DNA of 64,000 nt from Pseudomonas veronii (GCF_001439695.1 NZ_JYLL01000030.1:1-64000), one strand, 5' to 3'; positions 15,991-24,294 are shown, counted from the first letter of the stretch. Translations and numbers: made by a program. Notes: generated by a model not told the origin, from the letters alone.

Positions 15991-17540
15991 TGGGCATTCC
16001 TAAGCACTGTATCGTTGAGCAGCGCGTCACGTTTCTGATAGCCGGCGAAGGCGGCGGCAAGCAATTCATCCTGGGTCCAGCGGTCGCGCTCGAAGGTCTC
16101 GATCAACCGCCCGGCAGACAGCACGCCGATGCGGTCACAGATCAACATCAGCTCGCGCAGGTCGCTGGACACCACCACCAGCGCTTTGCCCTGGCGGGTC
16201 AACTCGCCGAGCAAGGCGTAAATGTCGAACTTGGCCCCCACGTCGATGCCACGGGTCGGCTCATCGAACAGCATCACCGAGCAGTCGCGCTCCAGCCAGC
16301 GGCCAATCACGACTTTCTGCTGATTACCGCCGGACAATTCGGACACCAACTGCGCCGGACTGGAACTGCGGATACGCATGGCATCGATCTGACGCTTGGC
16401 CAGGGCGGTTTCGTCGCGACTATTTACCACACCGCCGCCGGAAATTTCCGGCATGTTGCCCAAGGCGATATTCGCGCTGATGGATTGCGTCAGCAGCAGG
16501 CCTTCGCCCTTGCGGTCTTCGGTGATCAGGGCGATGCCGTGGCCCACTGCGTCGACCGGCGAGCGAATGCTCACCACTTGGGCCGGCGACCCCAGGGCAA
16601 TGGTGCCGCTGTCGGCCAGGTCGGCACCGAAGATCAGGCGCAGCAATTCCGTGCGGCCGGCGCCGATCAGGCCGGAGATGCCATAGATCTCGCCGGCACG
16701 CACTTCAAAGGAGACGTCGCGGACCTTGTCCGCACGGGTCAGCCCTTTCACCGTCAAGGCCGGGCCGCCGATGGTACGGGGCCCCAGGTCAATGTGCTCG
16801 CCCAGCTCGCGGCCGACCATCAAGGTCACCAGTTGCTCGCTGTTGTAATTGGCCATCGGCTCGACGCAGACCAGTTTGCCGTCACGCAGTACTGCAATGC
16901 GTTGGGCGACACGGGCCAACTCTTCGAGCCGGTGTGAAATATAAATGATCGCCACGCCCCGGGCCTGCAGGCGGGTGATTTGCTCAAACAGCATCTCGAC
17001 TTCACGGGCGGTCAACATAGCCGTGGGCTCGTCGAGAATCAGCACATGGCAGTCGCCGATCAGGTTGCGGGCGATCTCGACCATTTGCTGATGGCCGATA
17101 CCCAGGCTGCCGACCAGGGTGTCCGGGTCAATCGCATCCAGGCCGACCTGCGCCATCGCTTCGATCGCCGCGCTACGCAGCTGCTTGCGGCTGATCCAGC
17201 CACAGTGGCTGGGCAAGTTGTCCAGGAACAGGTTTTCGGCCACGGTCAGCGTCGGCAGCAGGTTGAGTTCCTGCATGACCATCCGCACGCCCAGCTCTTC
17301 GGCCTGGGTGCGACTGCCGGGGCGGTAGTCCTGACCGTTGAATTGCATGTGCCCGGCGGTCGGTGTGACCAGCCCGCCGATAATCTTCGACAAGGTACTT
17401 TTGCCTGCGCCGTTTTCACCGGTCAGCGCCAGCACTTCCCCGCGATTGAGCGTCAAGGTGATGTCGGACAGAACCGGCTGGGCATAGGTCTTACCGATAC
17501 CGCTGACCGAGAGGACAGCGTTCGGGGCGGAAGATGACAT
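15987..17540 (-). CDS. rbsA: Ribose ABC transporter ATP-binding protein
   Basis: A tandem-domain ATPase of 517 aa, as in all sugar CUT2 importers. The first half has Walker A GENGAGKST and Walker B VLILDEPTA. The second half has the degenerate P-loop GLIGAGRTEL, signature LSGGNQQKVVIGRWL and Walker B VMLFDEPTRG. It lies 57 bases downstream of rbsB, with a stem-loop in the gap that probably tunes the ratio of binding protein to membrane components. Confidence 0.97.
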   Translation of the reverse strand: MSSSAPNAVLSVSGIGKTYAQPVLSDITLTLNRGEVLALTGENGAGKSTLSKIIGGLVTPTAGHMQFNGQDYRPGSRTQAEELGVRMVMQELNLLPTLTVAENLFLDNLPSHCGWISRKQLRSAAIEAMAQVGLDAIDPDTLVGSLGIGHQQMVEIARNLIGDCHVLILDEPTAMLTAREVEMLFEQITRLQARGVAIIYISHRLEELARVAQRIAVLRDGKLVCVEPMANYNSEQLVTLMVGRELGEHIDLGPRTIGGPALTVKGLTRADKVRDVSFEVRAGEIYGISGLIGAGRTELLRLIFGADLADSGTIALGSPAQVVSIRSPVDAVGHGIALITEDRKGEGLLLTQSISANIALGNMPEISGGGVVNSRDETALAKRQIDAMRIRSSSPAQLVSELSGGNQQKVVIGRWLERDCSVMLFDEPTRGIDVGAKFDIYALLGELTRQGKALVVVSSDLRELMLICDRIGVLSAGRLIETFERDRWTQDELLAAAFAGYQKRDALLNDTVLRNAQ

Positions 17541-17554
17541 AGGAAAATCTCCAG

Positions 17555-17579
17555 GCGTCCGCTCAGGGTGAGCGGACGC
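17555..17579 (-). promoter_or_regulatory. Stem-loop between rbsB and rbsA
   Basis: A perfect 11-bp inverted repeat GCGTCCGCTCA with loop GGG, without a U tract. In other sugar importer operons such intergenic hairpins protect the upstream binding-protein mRNA and lower downstream expression; that role is inferred here. Confidence 0.6.
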
Positions 17580-17597
17580 TGTTGGGTGCAGCCGGGA

Positions 17598-18557
17598 TTA
17601 CTTCTTGAGGACGAGTTCGACCGGGGTTTCGATCACGCCGTCTTGAGCGTCGACCTTCTCACCCTTGACCAGCTTGAGCGCGTTCTGGATACCGAACACG
17701 GCCTGCTGTGCGGCGGCCTGGTCGGCGGTCGCCAGGACACGGCCGTCCTGCAGCATCGGCTTGATCGCGGCGATGTTGTCGTAGCCTACGACCAGAACCT
17801 TGCCGGCTTTGCCTGCCGCACGCACGGCCGAGACGGCGCCCAGGGCCATGTTGTCGTTACCGGCCAACAGCGCCTTGAGGTCGGGGTATTCGCTCAGCAT
17901 CGCAGAGGCGACCTTCTGGCCCTGGTCGATTTCCCAGTTGCCCGATTGGGTGGAGACGATCTTCATGCCGGCCGCGTCCATCGCATCCTTGTAGCCTGCG
18001 GTGCGCTGCTGCGCGTTGGTAGTGGTCGGTACGCCTTCGATGATGCCGACCTTGTCACCCGCGGCCAGTTGCTTGGCCAGGTAATCACCCACCAGCTTGG
18101 AGCCTTTGCGGTTGTCCGGGCCGACGAAGGGAATATCGAGGTTTTTGCTTTTCAGCACGCCCGGGTCCAGGCGGTTATCGATGTTGACGACCTTGATGCC
18201 GGCATCGGAGGCTTTTTTCAGCACGGTGACCAGTGCCTTGGAGTCAGCCGGTGCGATGACGATGGCGTTCACTTTGGCGAGGATCATCTGGTTGACGATA
18301 TCGATCTGCGCGCTGGTATCGGTTTCGTTCTTGATACCGTTGGTGATCATGTCGAAATCAGCGGCGTGGGACTTCTGGTAGTCCTTCGCGCCCTCTTGCA
18401 TGGTGACGAAGAATTCATTGGCAAGGGATTTCATCACCAGGCCGACCTTGGGTTTGGCGGCGGTGTCGGCGGCGAATGCAGAAGAGAGAGGCAGAGCAGC
18501 AGATGCGGCGGCAAGCACAGCGACAGCAAGAAGACGTCCAGCGAATGGCAGCTTCAT
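17598..18557 (-). CDS. rbsB: Ribose-binding periplasmic protein
   Basis: The substrate-binding protein of the ribose importer, 319 aa. The signal peptide ends near SSAFA-ADTA (about residue 29). The mature protein has the sugar-binding fold, with KSLANEFFVTMQEGA and the conserved NIDNRLDPG and GPDNRKGSKL segments. It is the first gene of rbsBACRKD. The ribosome site and promoter lie in 18558-18700 under a LacI-type palindrome. Confidence 0.97.
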   Translation of the reverse strand: MKLPFAGRLLAVAVLAAASAALPLSSAFAADTAAKPKVGLVMKSLANEFFVTMQEGAKDYQKSHAADFDMITNGIKNETDTSAQIDIVNQMILAKVNAIVIAPADSKALVTVLKKASDAGIKVVNIDNRLDPGVLKSKNLDIPFVGPDNRKGSKLVGDYLAKQLAAGDKVGIIEGVPTTTNAQQRTAGYKDAMDAAGMKIVSTQSGNWEIDQGQKVASAMLSEYPDLKALLAGNDNMALGAVSAVRAAGKAGKVLVVGYDNIAAIKPMLQDGRVLATADQAAAQQAVFGIQNALKLVKGEKVDAQDGVIETPVELVLKK

Positions 18558-18681
18558 GGGTTCACTCCGATCTTATGATTATTGGGAGCAACGCTTGCAC
18601 CGAAGAACACTTCGGCAGCCCACCCACCCGGGCGACTGATACGAGCTTTCAAGACGTTCAGGGCGTACCCGCGAAACATCT

Positions 18682-18695
18682 CGCAAACGTTTGCG
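18682..18695 (-). promoter_or_regulatory. Probable RbsR operator
   Basis: CGCAAACGTTTGCG is a perfect 14-base palindrome with the central CG typical of LacI/GalR operators, 125 bases upstream of the rbsB start. The RbsR encoded in the operon is the obvious ligand. It is the only such palindrome I noticed in the gap. Confidence 0.8.
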
Positions 18696-18699
18696 TTAA

Positions 18700-19120
18700 A
18701 CAAACTATGAGAACCTTGCCAGGATTTGTCAACGGAAGAAAACCGCCCTCCACCCAAGCCCTCTAGCGCCTGCGTTCCAGCCTGTCTCGCGGGGTTATTA
18801 AACATCACCGTCGCCGGATCGTTCTCTAAAACGACAGGCAGTGCCGCCGATGTCATACGCCTCCGGCGACTATCCCGTCATTATCTTCGGACAACCGAAC
18901 GCAACACCCACGCTTTGTTCGGAAAGCCGGACAAGTGCATGGACAAACCTTCTTAAAGATAAATTTAATTTGTTTTAAATCAATACTTTAGATAATAAAC
19001 ACAGAGGCGTTCAGGCTGGTACAAATCCTGCTCCCTTCCTGCACCTCGAGGCGTTCAGAACCGCCCGAGCGCTCTAGATGAACTTGCTACCGCACTCATC
19101 AAAAACCAGAGAGAAAAATA
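18700..19120. other. Divergent control region between rbsB and the asparaginase gene
   Basis: About 420 bases without a gene. The last part (18955-19005) is strongly AT-rich and is a plausible promoter or UP-element region for the glutaminase-asparaginase gene. No other recognisable element was seen. Confidence 0.45.
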
Positions 19121-20209
19121 ATGAAATCTGCACTGAAGACCTTTGTTCCGGGCGCACTCGCCCTCCTGCTGCTGTTCCCCGTTGCCGCTCAGGCAAAAGA
19201 AGTCGAAACCAAAGCCAAACTCTCCAACGTGGTGATCCTCGCCACCGGCGGCACCATTGCCGGCGCCGGCGCCAGCACCGCTAACAGCGCCACCTACCAG
19301 GCAGCCAAAGTCGGCATCGAGCAATTGATCGCCGGTGTTCCCGAGCTTAGCCAGATCGCCAATGTGCGCGGCGAGCAAGTCATGCAAATTGCCTCCGAAA
19401 GCATCAATAACGAAAACCTGCTGCAATTGGGTCGCCGCGTCGCCGAACTGGCTGACAGCAAGGACGTCGACGGCATCGTGATCACCCACGGCACCGATAC
19501 CCTGGAAGAAACCGCTTACTTCCTGAACCTGGTGGAAAAAACCGACAAACCCATCATTGTTGTCGGCTCGATGCGCCCAGGTACCGCCATGTCGGCAGAC
19601 GGCATGCTCAACCTGTACAACGCCGTCGCCGTCGCCGGCAGCAAGGATGCCCGCGGCAAGGGCGTGCTGGTGACCATGAACGACGAGATCCAGTCGGGTC
19701 GCGACGTGAGCAAGATGGTCAACATCAAGACCGAAGCGTTCAAGAGCCCATGGGGCCCGTTGGGCATGGTGGTTGAAGGCAAATCCTACTGGTTCCGCCT
19801 GCCGGCCAAGCGTCACACCATGGACTCCGAGTTCGACATCAAGACCATCAAGAGCCTGCCCGACGTCGAAATTGCCTACGGCTACGGCAACGTAAGCGAC
19901 ACTGCCGCCAAAGCCCTGGCCCAGGCCGGCGCCAAAGCCATCATCTTTGCAGGCACCGGCAACGGTTCGGTGTCCTCCAAGGTCGTCCCGGCCCTGCAGG
20001 AACTGCGCAAGCAAGGCGTGCAGATCATTCGCTCGTCCCACGTGAATGCCGGCGGTTTCGTGCTGCGCAACGCCGAACAGCCTGACGACAAGTACGACTG
20101 GGTGGCTGCCCACGACCTGAACCCACAGAAAGCGCGGATTCTGGCAATGGTTGGCCTGACCAAGACCCAGGACAGCAAAGAGCTGCAACGGATGTTCTGG
20201 GAATACTGA
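19121..20209 (+). CDS. ansB: Periplasmic glutaminase-asparaginase
   Basis: It hydrolyses L-Gln and L-Asn to the acids and ammonia. The 362-aa product has a signal peptide (about residues 1-24, AAQA-KE) and the two active-site motifs ATGGTIAGAG and HGTDTLEETAYFL, including both catalytic Thr. It closely matches the well-studied Pseudomonas glutaminase-asparaginase type. It is a single gene with a strong terminator 17 bases after the stop. The ribosome site is AGAGAG before ATG 19121. Periplasmic location implies a role in scavenging amino acids and nitrogen. Confidence 0.95.
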   Translation: MKSALKTFVPGALALLLLFPVAAQAKEVETKAKLSNVVILATGGTIAGAGASTANSATYQAAKVGIEQLIAGVPELSQIANVRGEQVMQIASESINNENLLQLGRRVAELADSKDVDGIVITHGTDTLEETAYFLNLVEKTDKPIIVVGSMRPGTAMSADGMLNLYNAVAVAGSKDARGKGVLVTMNDEIQSGRDVSKMVNIKTEAFKSPWGPLGMVVEGKSYWFRLPAKRHTMDSEFDIKTIKSLPDVEIAYGYGNVSDTAAKALAQAGAKAIIFAGTGNGSVSSKVVPALQELRKQGVQIIRSSHVNAGGFVLRNAEQPDDKYDWVAAHDLNPQKARILAMVGLTKTQDSKELQRMFWEY

Positions 20210-20226
20210 TTCCTGGTAACACCTGT

Positions 20227-20252
20227 GCAGGGGCGGATTCGCCCGCCCCTGC
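20227..20252 (+). terminator. Terminator of the glutaminase-asparaginase gene
   Basis: A 9-bp GC-rich stem GCAGGGGCG/CGCCCCTGC with an 8-base loop, followed by TTCC. Confidence 0.7.
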
Positions 20253-20365
20253 TTCCCCGCAAAACCCTCGCTACATATCTCCCCGCCCTACATCAATTCG
20301 CTTGAATCACTGTCAGACGAGCTTGTTGAATTTTAAGCAGTTGCGAAATCGCCTACAGTTAAATA

Positions 20366-20381
20366 CTGTATGCACGTACAG
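20366..20381 (+). promoter_or_regulatory. LexA (SOS) box
   Basis: CTGTATGCACGTACAG fits the gammaproteobacterial LexA consensus CTGT-N8-ACAG exactly, with the preferred flanking TA. It lies 19 bases upstream of the GTG start of the DUF1654-like gene, so repressor binding would cover the promoter of that gene and the endonuclease gene behind it. Confidence 0.88.
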
Positions 20382-20399
20382 CTTACTAAGGAATACTCC

Positions 20400-20651
20400 G
20401 TGGCAAAGTCCTCTTCCGCAGCGCCAACCCCGCCTGATGCTTACGAACGCCTGGCCCTTCGTGTGCAAAAGATCATCAATTCGACCAACGCCCAGAAAGC
20501 CAAGGCAGCCTTGATCTTCCGCCTGCCGGATGAACCGGAGGACGAATGGCAACGTCTGCTGGAGGAAATTGCGGAGAACGACAACGTCACACTCGCCTAC
20601 CGGGACGACGGTGGCGTGCAGATTTTCTGGGTTGTGCCGAAGGAAGATTGA
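20400..20651 (+). CDS. DUF1654-like small protein, LexA-controlled
   Basis: An 83-aa soluble protein. The core (YERLALRVQKIINS, then FRLPDEPEDEWQRLLEEI and a terminal DDGGVQIFW) resembles DUF1654, a small family found in Pseudomonas and its phages; this is from memory and not searched. I choose GTG 20400 behind AAGGA, because the upstream ATG at 20370 falls inside the LexA box. The gene is 4 bases from the endonuclease I gene, so they form an SOS-inducible pair. The molecular function is unknown; a role in DNA metabolism is inferred only from regulation and neighbour. Confidence 0.8.
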   Translation: MAKSSSAAPTPPDAYERLALRVQKIINSTNAQKAKAALIFRLPDEPEDEWQRLLEEIAENDNVTLAYRDDGGVQIFWVVPKED

Positions 20652-20655
20652 TTCA

Positions 20656-21348
20656 ATGAGTGTCCGTTTTACTGCTGTGTTTTTGTGCCTGTTTTTTGCC
20701 ATCGCCGCCCACGCCCAAGCGCCCCGAACGTTCAGCGAAGCCAAGAAAATCGCCTGGAAGCTCTACGCACCACAATCCACCGAGTTCTATTGCGGCTGCA
20801 AATACACGGGCAACCGCGTAGACCTGAAAGCCTGCGGCTACATCCCACGCAAAAACGCCAGCCGCGCCGCGCGCATCGAGTGGGAACATATCGTGCCGGC
20901 CTGGCAGATCGGGCATCAGCGCCAGTGCTGGCAGAATGGCGGGCGCAAGAACTGTACGCGGTATGACGACGTGTTCAAACGCGCCGAAGCCGACCTGCAC
21001 AACCTCGTGCCGAGCATCGGCGAGGTCAATGGCGACCGGAACAACTTCAGTTTTGGCTGGCTGCCGGTGCAAAGCGGGCAGTACGGTTCATGCCTGACCC
21101 AGGTCGACTTCAAGGCCAAGAAGGTCATGCCGCGTCCGTCCATTCGCGGGATGATCGCACGGACGTATTTTTACATGAGTAAACAATACGGCTTGCGCCT
21201 GTCGAAACAGGATCGCCAACTGTACGAAGCCTGGAACAAGACCTATCCGGTGCAGACCTGGGAGCGCCAACGCAATCAGACGGTAGCCTGCGTGATGGGG
21301 CGCGGCAACGAGTTCGTCGGCCCGGTGAATCTGAAAGCCTGCAACTGA
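20656..21348 (+). CDS. endA: Exported endonuclease I family nuclease
   Basis: A 230-aa nuclease with a signal peptide (MSVRFTAVFLCLFFAIAAHA-Q). The family core is present: EWEHIVPAW (His of the beta-beta-alpha metal site), DLHNLVPSIGEVNGDRNN and a Cys-rich segment (CGCKY, CQCW-like) for disulfides. Endonuclease I proteins cut double-stranded DNA in the periplasm or outside the cell. ATG 20656 is 4 bases after the DUF1654-like gene, and a hairpin follows the stop. Control by the LexA box upstream is inferred from the operon structure. The symbol follows the family; paralogues may exist. Confidence 0.9.
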   Translation: MSVRFTAVFLCLFFAIAAHAQAPRTFSEAKKIAWKLYAPQSTEFYCGCKYTGNRVDLKACGYIPRKNASRAARIEWEHIVPAWQIGHQRQCWQNGGRKNCTRYDDVFKRAEADLHNLVPSIGEVNGDRNNFSFGWLPVQSGQYGSCLTQVDFKAKKVMPRPSIRGMIARTYFYMSKQYGLRLSKQDRQLYEAWNKTYPVQTWERQRNQTVACVMGRGNEFVGPVNLKACN

Positions 21349-21354
21349 AACCGA

Positions 21355-21379
21355 GCGGGAAAAATCGGTATTTTTCCGC
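21355..21379 (+). terminator. Hairpin after the endonuclease gene
   Basis: GCGG(g)AAAAAT pairs with ATTTTTCCGC around a 4-base loop. It could serve both this gene and the convergent lipoprotein gene. Confidence 0.55.
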
Positions 21380-21391
21380 CCAATCGGCCGG

Positions 21392-21772
21392 TTACTGCGC
21401 GACCTTGTGTTCGATGATCTGCGACTCGGTGTCGTTTTTCTTGGCACGGGCAAGTTTTTCCGTCAGCAAGGCCTGTTTGGCTTCAGCCTCGGCCCTGGTT
21501 TGGAATGGCCCCAACAGCACCACATCCTTGCCGTCTTCCTTCACGATATAAAAATTGAAACCATGCTCCAGCAACCAGGCGGTCAGGTCGGTGATCGCCT
21601 GCAGCTTGTGATCCGGCGGACCCACGCGCAGGTCCCACTCCTGAGCGGCAATCGCACCGGTTTGCGGCTGGCTTTCAGTCACGGCGGGCTTGGCCCTGGG
21701 CTCTTCGACACGCTTGCCTTCACCGCAACCGGCCAATGCCAACACCGCCATTGCCATCGCTACTTTACGCAC
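21392..21772 (-). CDS. SPOR-domain lipoprotein
   Basis: A 126-aa lipoprotein. The signal peptide and lipobox are LALAGC with Cys at residue 16. A Pro-rich linker follows, then a C-terminal SPOR-like repeat (about 58-115: ITDLTAWLLEHGFNFYIV...DVVLLGPFQTRAEAEAKQALL), the fold that binds denuded septal peptidoglycan. It is probably located at the envelope, perhaps at division sites. It is a single gene, convergent with the nuclease gene. Confidence 0.82.
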   Translation of the reverse strand: MRKVAMAMAVLALAGCGEGKRVEEPRAKPAVTESQPQTGAIAAQEWDLRVGPPDHKLQAITDLTAWLLEHGFNFYIVKEDGKDVVLLGPFQTRAEAEAKQALLTEKLARAKKNDTESQIIEHKVAQ

Positions 21773-22019
21773 TGCCCTGCTCCTTTAAGGATAAAGAGGC
21801 AACTTTATCATCCACTGTCTATTCTGGCCGTCATAAACGTTGGGTTAAACAATGCGAATCATGTATCGCAGACCTGTATGATGACGCCATGGGAATTAAT
21901 GTCGCCTCTATGCGTCCTAAAAGAGGCAGTCACAGGGAAGCGCTTAGCAGTAAGCTACACACATCCGACACCTGCCCTGTCTGAAACATGTGTCCTTAAA
22001 AGTAATCAAGGAGAAGTCC

Positions 22020-22214
22020 ATGCTGATACTCACCCGTAAAGTTGGTGAAAGCATAAACATCGGTGATGACATTACGATCACCATCCTGGGCGTCAGCGGC
22101 CAGCAAGTACGAATCGGCATCAATGCACCGAAGGATGTTGCCGTGCATCGCGAGGAAATCTACCAGCGCATCCAGGCCGGCCTGACGGCGCCGGACAAAA
22201 ACCAGACGCCTTGA
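22020..22214 (+). CDS. rsmE: CsrA/RsmA-family post-transcriptional regulator (RsmE type)
   Basis: A 64-aa RNA-binding dimer subunit, MLILTRKVGESINIGDDITI... with the conserved VHREEIYQRI motif whose Arg contacts GGA in target mRNA. The sequence resembles P. fluorescens RsmE (IGDDITITILGVSGQQVRIGINAPKD) more than RsmA. It represses translation of secondary-metabolism and exoproduct genes and is antagonised by the RsmX/Y/Z RNAs under GacA. The ribosome site AAGGAGAAG contains GGA, the Rsm recognition core, consistent with autorepression. Start ATG 22020; the frame upstream to 21990 is not family sequence. Confidence 0.93.
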   Translation: MLILTRKVGESINIGDDITITILGVSGQQVRIGINAPKDVAVHREEIYQRIQAGLTAPDKNQTP

Positions 22215-22425
22215 AGCGCCTTCAGTAGCCAGCCTTTTCGTTCACGGTCACGGCTGGCGAAAACCCTATTGGCCTGCTCGCGTTCTTTTCGCGTTCAGCG
22301 TATCCGGTCCCTTCATCGTCGCTAAAAAGATGAAACTGTCATTACGCCCGGAACTTGTTACATGATTTGCAGCCGAACCTCGTGAGAACCTCTTCCGCCA
22401 TACGAGTGCACTCAGGAGCACATCG

Positions 22426-22689
22426 ATGAGGCCTAGCACGAAGCGACCTTTTGCCGCCCGTTCCTGGATGATCGCCCTGTTCATCGGGCTCGTCTTTGCA
22501 GGATTGGAATGCGGCTTGAGGTTCGAAATCAAAGATATCTACGTCACCGATGTGCCGTCATGGCTGGACTTGACGCTGTTGCTCGGCGGCTACCTGTTTG
22601 TGTTCTGCCTCAAGCCGATCCAGAAAACCGTCCAGCGCAAAATGTGCCAGCGCGCAGCTCCCGGCGAACACCGGAGAACTACCCACTGA
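22426..22689 (+). CDS. Small inner-membrane protein of unknown function
   Basis: An 87-aa protein with two hydrophobic segments (about residues 13-32 and 46-62) separated by a short charged loop, and basic ends. ATG 22426 follows AGGAG at good spacing. No family is recognised. It is a single gene downstream of rsmE, with a weak hairpin (about 22231-22259) between them. Confidence 0.65.
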   Translation: MRPSTKRPFAARSWMIALFIGLVFAGLECGLRFEIKDIYVTDVPSWLDLTLLLGGYLFVFCLKPIQKTVQRKMCQRAAPGEHRRTTH

Positions 22690-22784
22690 CGGCTGATGCC
22701 TGGCTATCAGATCGCCGGTATTTACAGCCCTGCAGCAGCACCTATGCTTGGCCTTGCACGGTCGGCTGAAAGGCGTTGAAGCAG

Positions 22785-23081
22785 ATGGACACCCTGAGCA
22801 AATCCCAAATCGAATCTGCACTGGCATCGCGCTTGCCCAGCTATAAGGTCGTCTGCACATTACATGCTGACGGCACCCTCTCAGCCATTCTCAGCGGCCC
22901 GAACACCGACCACTTCGCAATCACCGGCATCGTGCGCGCACACTATCGCGGCGAAGAAGCGATTGCCCGACTTGCCAATGAGATACTCAGAGAGATGGTG
23001 CTGTCGCGCCAGGGCGTGAAAAATTATCCTTTGCACACGCCCGGCGCCCCAGGCACGTGTGAAGAAGGCCACGGCCGATAG
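22785..23081 (+). CDS. Small hypothetical protein
   Basis: A 98-aa soluble protein (MDTLSKSQIESALASRLPSY...). It is well ordered up to about residue 75, with a less structured His/Gly tail. ATG 22785 is preferred to the in-frame TTG 22776. No motif is recognised. It is convergent with the HAD phosphatase gene, 19 bases between stops. Confidence 0.6.
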   Translation: MDTLSKSQIESALASRLPSYKVVCTLHADGTLSAILSGPNTDHFAITGIVRAHYRGEEAIARLANEILREMVLSRQGVKNYPLHTPGAPGTCEEGHGR

Positions 23082-23100
23082 AACGCGCGCCCTTTCCCTC

Positions 23101-23778
23101 TCACTCCATTCGGCGCTCGACGCGCAGCAGGCCTTCAGCGTCGCGCCGCACCTGAAACTGCTCATACCCGTCGATCCAGGCATGCGCAGTCACCATGGGT
23201 GTCAGGTGCGTCGAGGTCACGACCATCACATCCGCGCCCGCCGCCTCCCCCGCTCGGATCCCCACCGTCGCATCTTCGAATACCAGGCAGTCCTGGGCCG
23301 CGACACCCAGACGTTGCGCACCCAGCCTATAGCAGGCGGGATCCGGCTTGCCGTTGGCGACATCCTCGGCCGTCACCCACACCGCCGGCGGACTGATGCC
23401 CGCCGCCTGTAGGCGCCGTAGCGCCAACTCCCTGGGGGCGGACGTCACCAACGCCCATTGATCGCTGGGCACATCATTCAAGAACGCAACGGCACCGGGA
23501 ATCGCCACGACACCCTCGACATCATTCAGCTCGGCCTCGGTGATCCATTGCGCCTCAGCCTCAGGATCGACCCCAGGCAACGCCTGACGCCTGATCGTAT
23601 CGATCGCCCGCGCGCCATGAATGGTGGTCAGGAACGCCGCCACATCCAGGCCATGACGTTCAGCCCAGATACTCCACACCCGTTCGGCAGCCGCAATGGA
23701 GTTGAGCAAGGTGCCATCCATATCGAACAGGAAGGCGCGATAACGCTGGGCAAATACGGCTGAACCGGGGATGGACAC
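23101..23778 (-). CDS. HAD-family sugar/polyol phosphatase
   Basis: A haloacid-dehalogenase superfamily phosphatase, subfamily IA, of 225 aa. Motif I is FLFDMDGTLLNS (nucleophile and acid Asp), motif II VTSAPREL, motif III GKPDPACY, motif IV FEDATVGIRAG. A helical cap lies between motifs I and II. The nearest known functions are YfbT-type sugar-phosphatase or glycerol-3-phosphatase. I choose GTG 23778 behind GAGGAAG; the frame open to 23856 adds 26 atypical Arg-rich residues. The substrate is not deducible from the neighbours. Confidence 0.85.
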   Translation of the reverse strand: MSIPGSAVFAQRYRAFLFDMDGTLLNSIAAAERVWSIWAERHGLDVAAFLTTIHGARAIDTIRRQALPGVDPEAEAQWITEAELNDVEGVVAIPGAVAFLNDVPSDQWALVTSAPRELALRRLQAAGISPPAVWVTAEDVANGKPDPACYRLGAQRLGVAAQDCLVFEDATVGIRAGEAAGADVMVVTSTHLTPMVTAHAWIDGYEQFQVRRDAEGLLRVERRME

Positions 23779-24096
23779 GGTGTGGCTTCCTCGCAGGCGA
23801 CGACAAAAATAGACTCGAGGCAATCTACGGATCACCTCGACGCTTGTAAACGCCAACAGCGCTCACGCGACGCATCCCCGGCGCTACAGCGGCAGAGCCC
23901 AGGGCGGGGCGACGTGTTTCGAGTGGTTTTTTCCAAGGCGGGAGAATTGTTGCTGCAGACCGACAAACCGTGGGGGGGGTGATCGCCTTGTGTCGGCCCG
24001 GCGTGAAGATTCTCATTCAGCCACTACACTCAACAAAGCAACCGCACGTTCTGTGCATCGTTCAGGGCAAGATTGCCGACAAAGAGGCTAGCCACT

Positions 24097-24201
24097 ATGT
24101 ACGCCGGACAAACGCATATGGAAACGTTCAATGGCGAAATTCTCGGCCAGATGTTCGTCCAGATCATCTGTCTGCTAGCGGTGGCTCAGCTTTTCTTCTG
24201 A
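24097..24201 (+). CDS. Possible 34-aa small hydrophobic protein
   Basis: ATG 24097 lies behind AGAGG at good distance and opens a 34-residue frame. Its C-terminal half (GQMFVQIICLLAVAQLFF) could span a membrane. It is too short to judge by codon use, and there is no recognised family. It could be chance. Confidence 0.35.
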   Translation: MYAGQTHMETFNGEILGQMFVQIICLLAVAQLFF

Positions 24202-24268
24202 TCGCCCGCTTCACCGTCCGCCGCGAACGGGGCGTGGCAAAACGACGCCCAAATTTCAGACAACAAAA

Positions 24269-24294
24269 AAGGGCTCACCTTTCGGTGAGCCCTT
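24269..24294 (-). terminator. Terminator of tRNA-Val(GAC)
   Basis: An 11-bp stem AAGGGCTCACC/GGTGAGCCCTT with a 4-base loop is followed by T6 on the minus strand. Confidence 0.88.
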
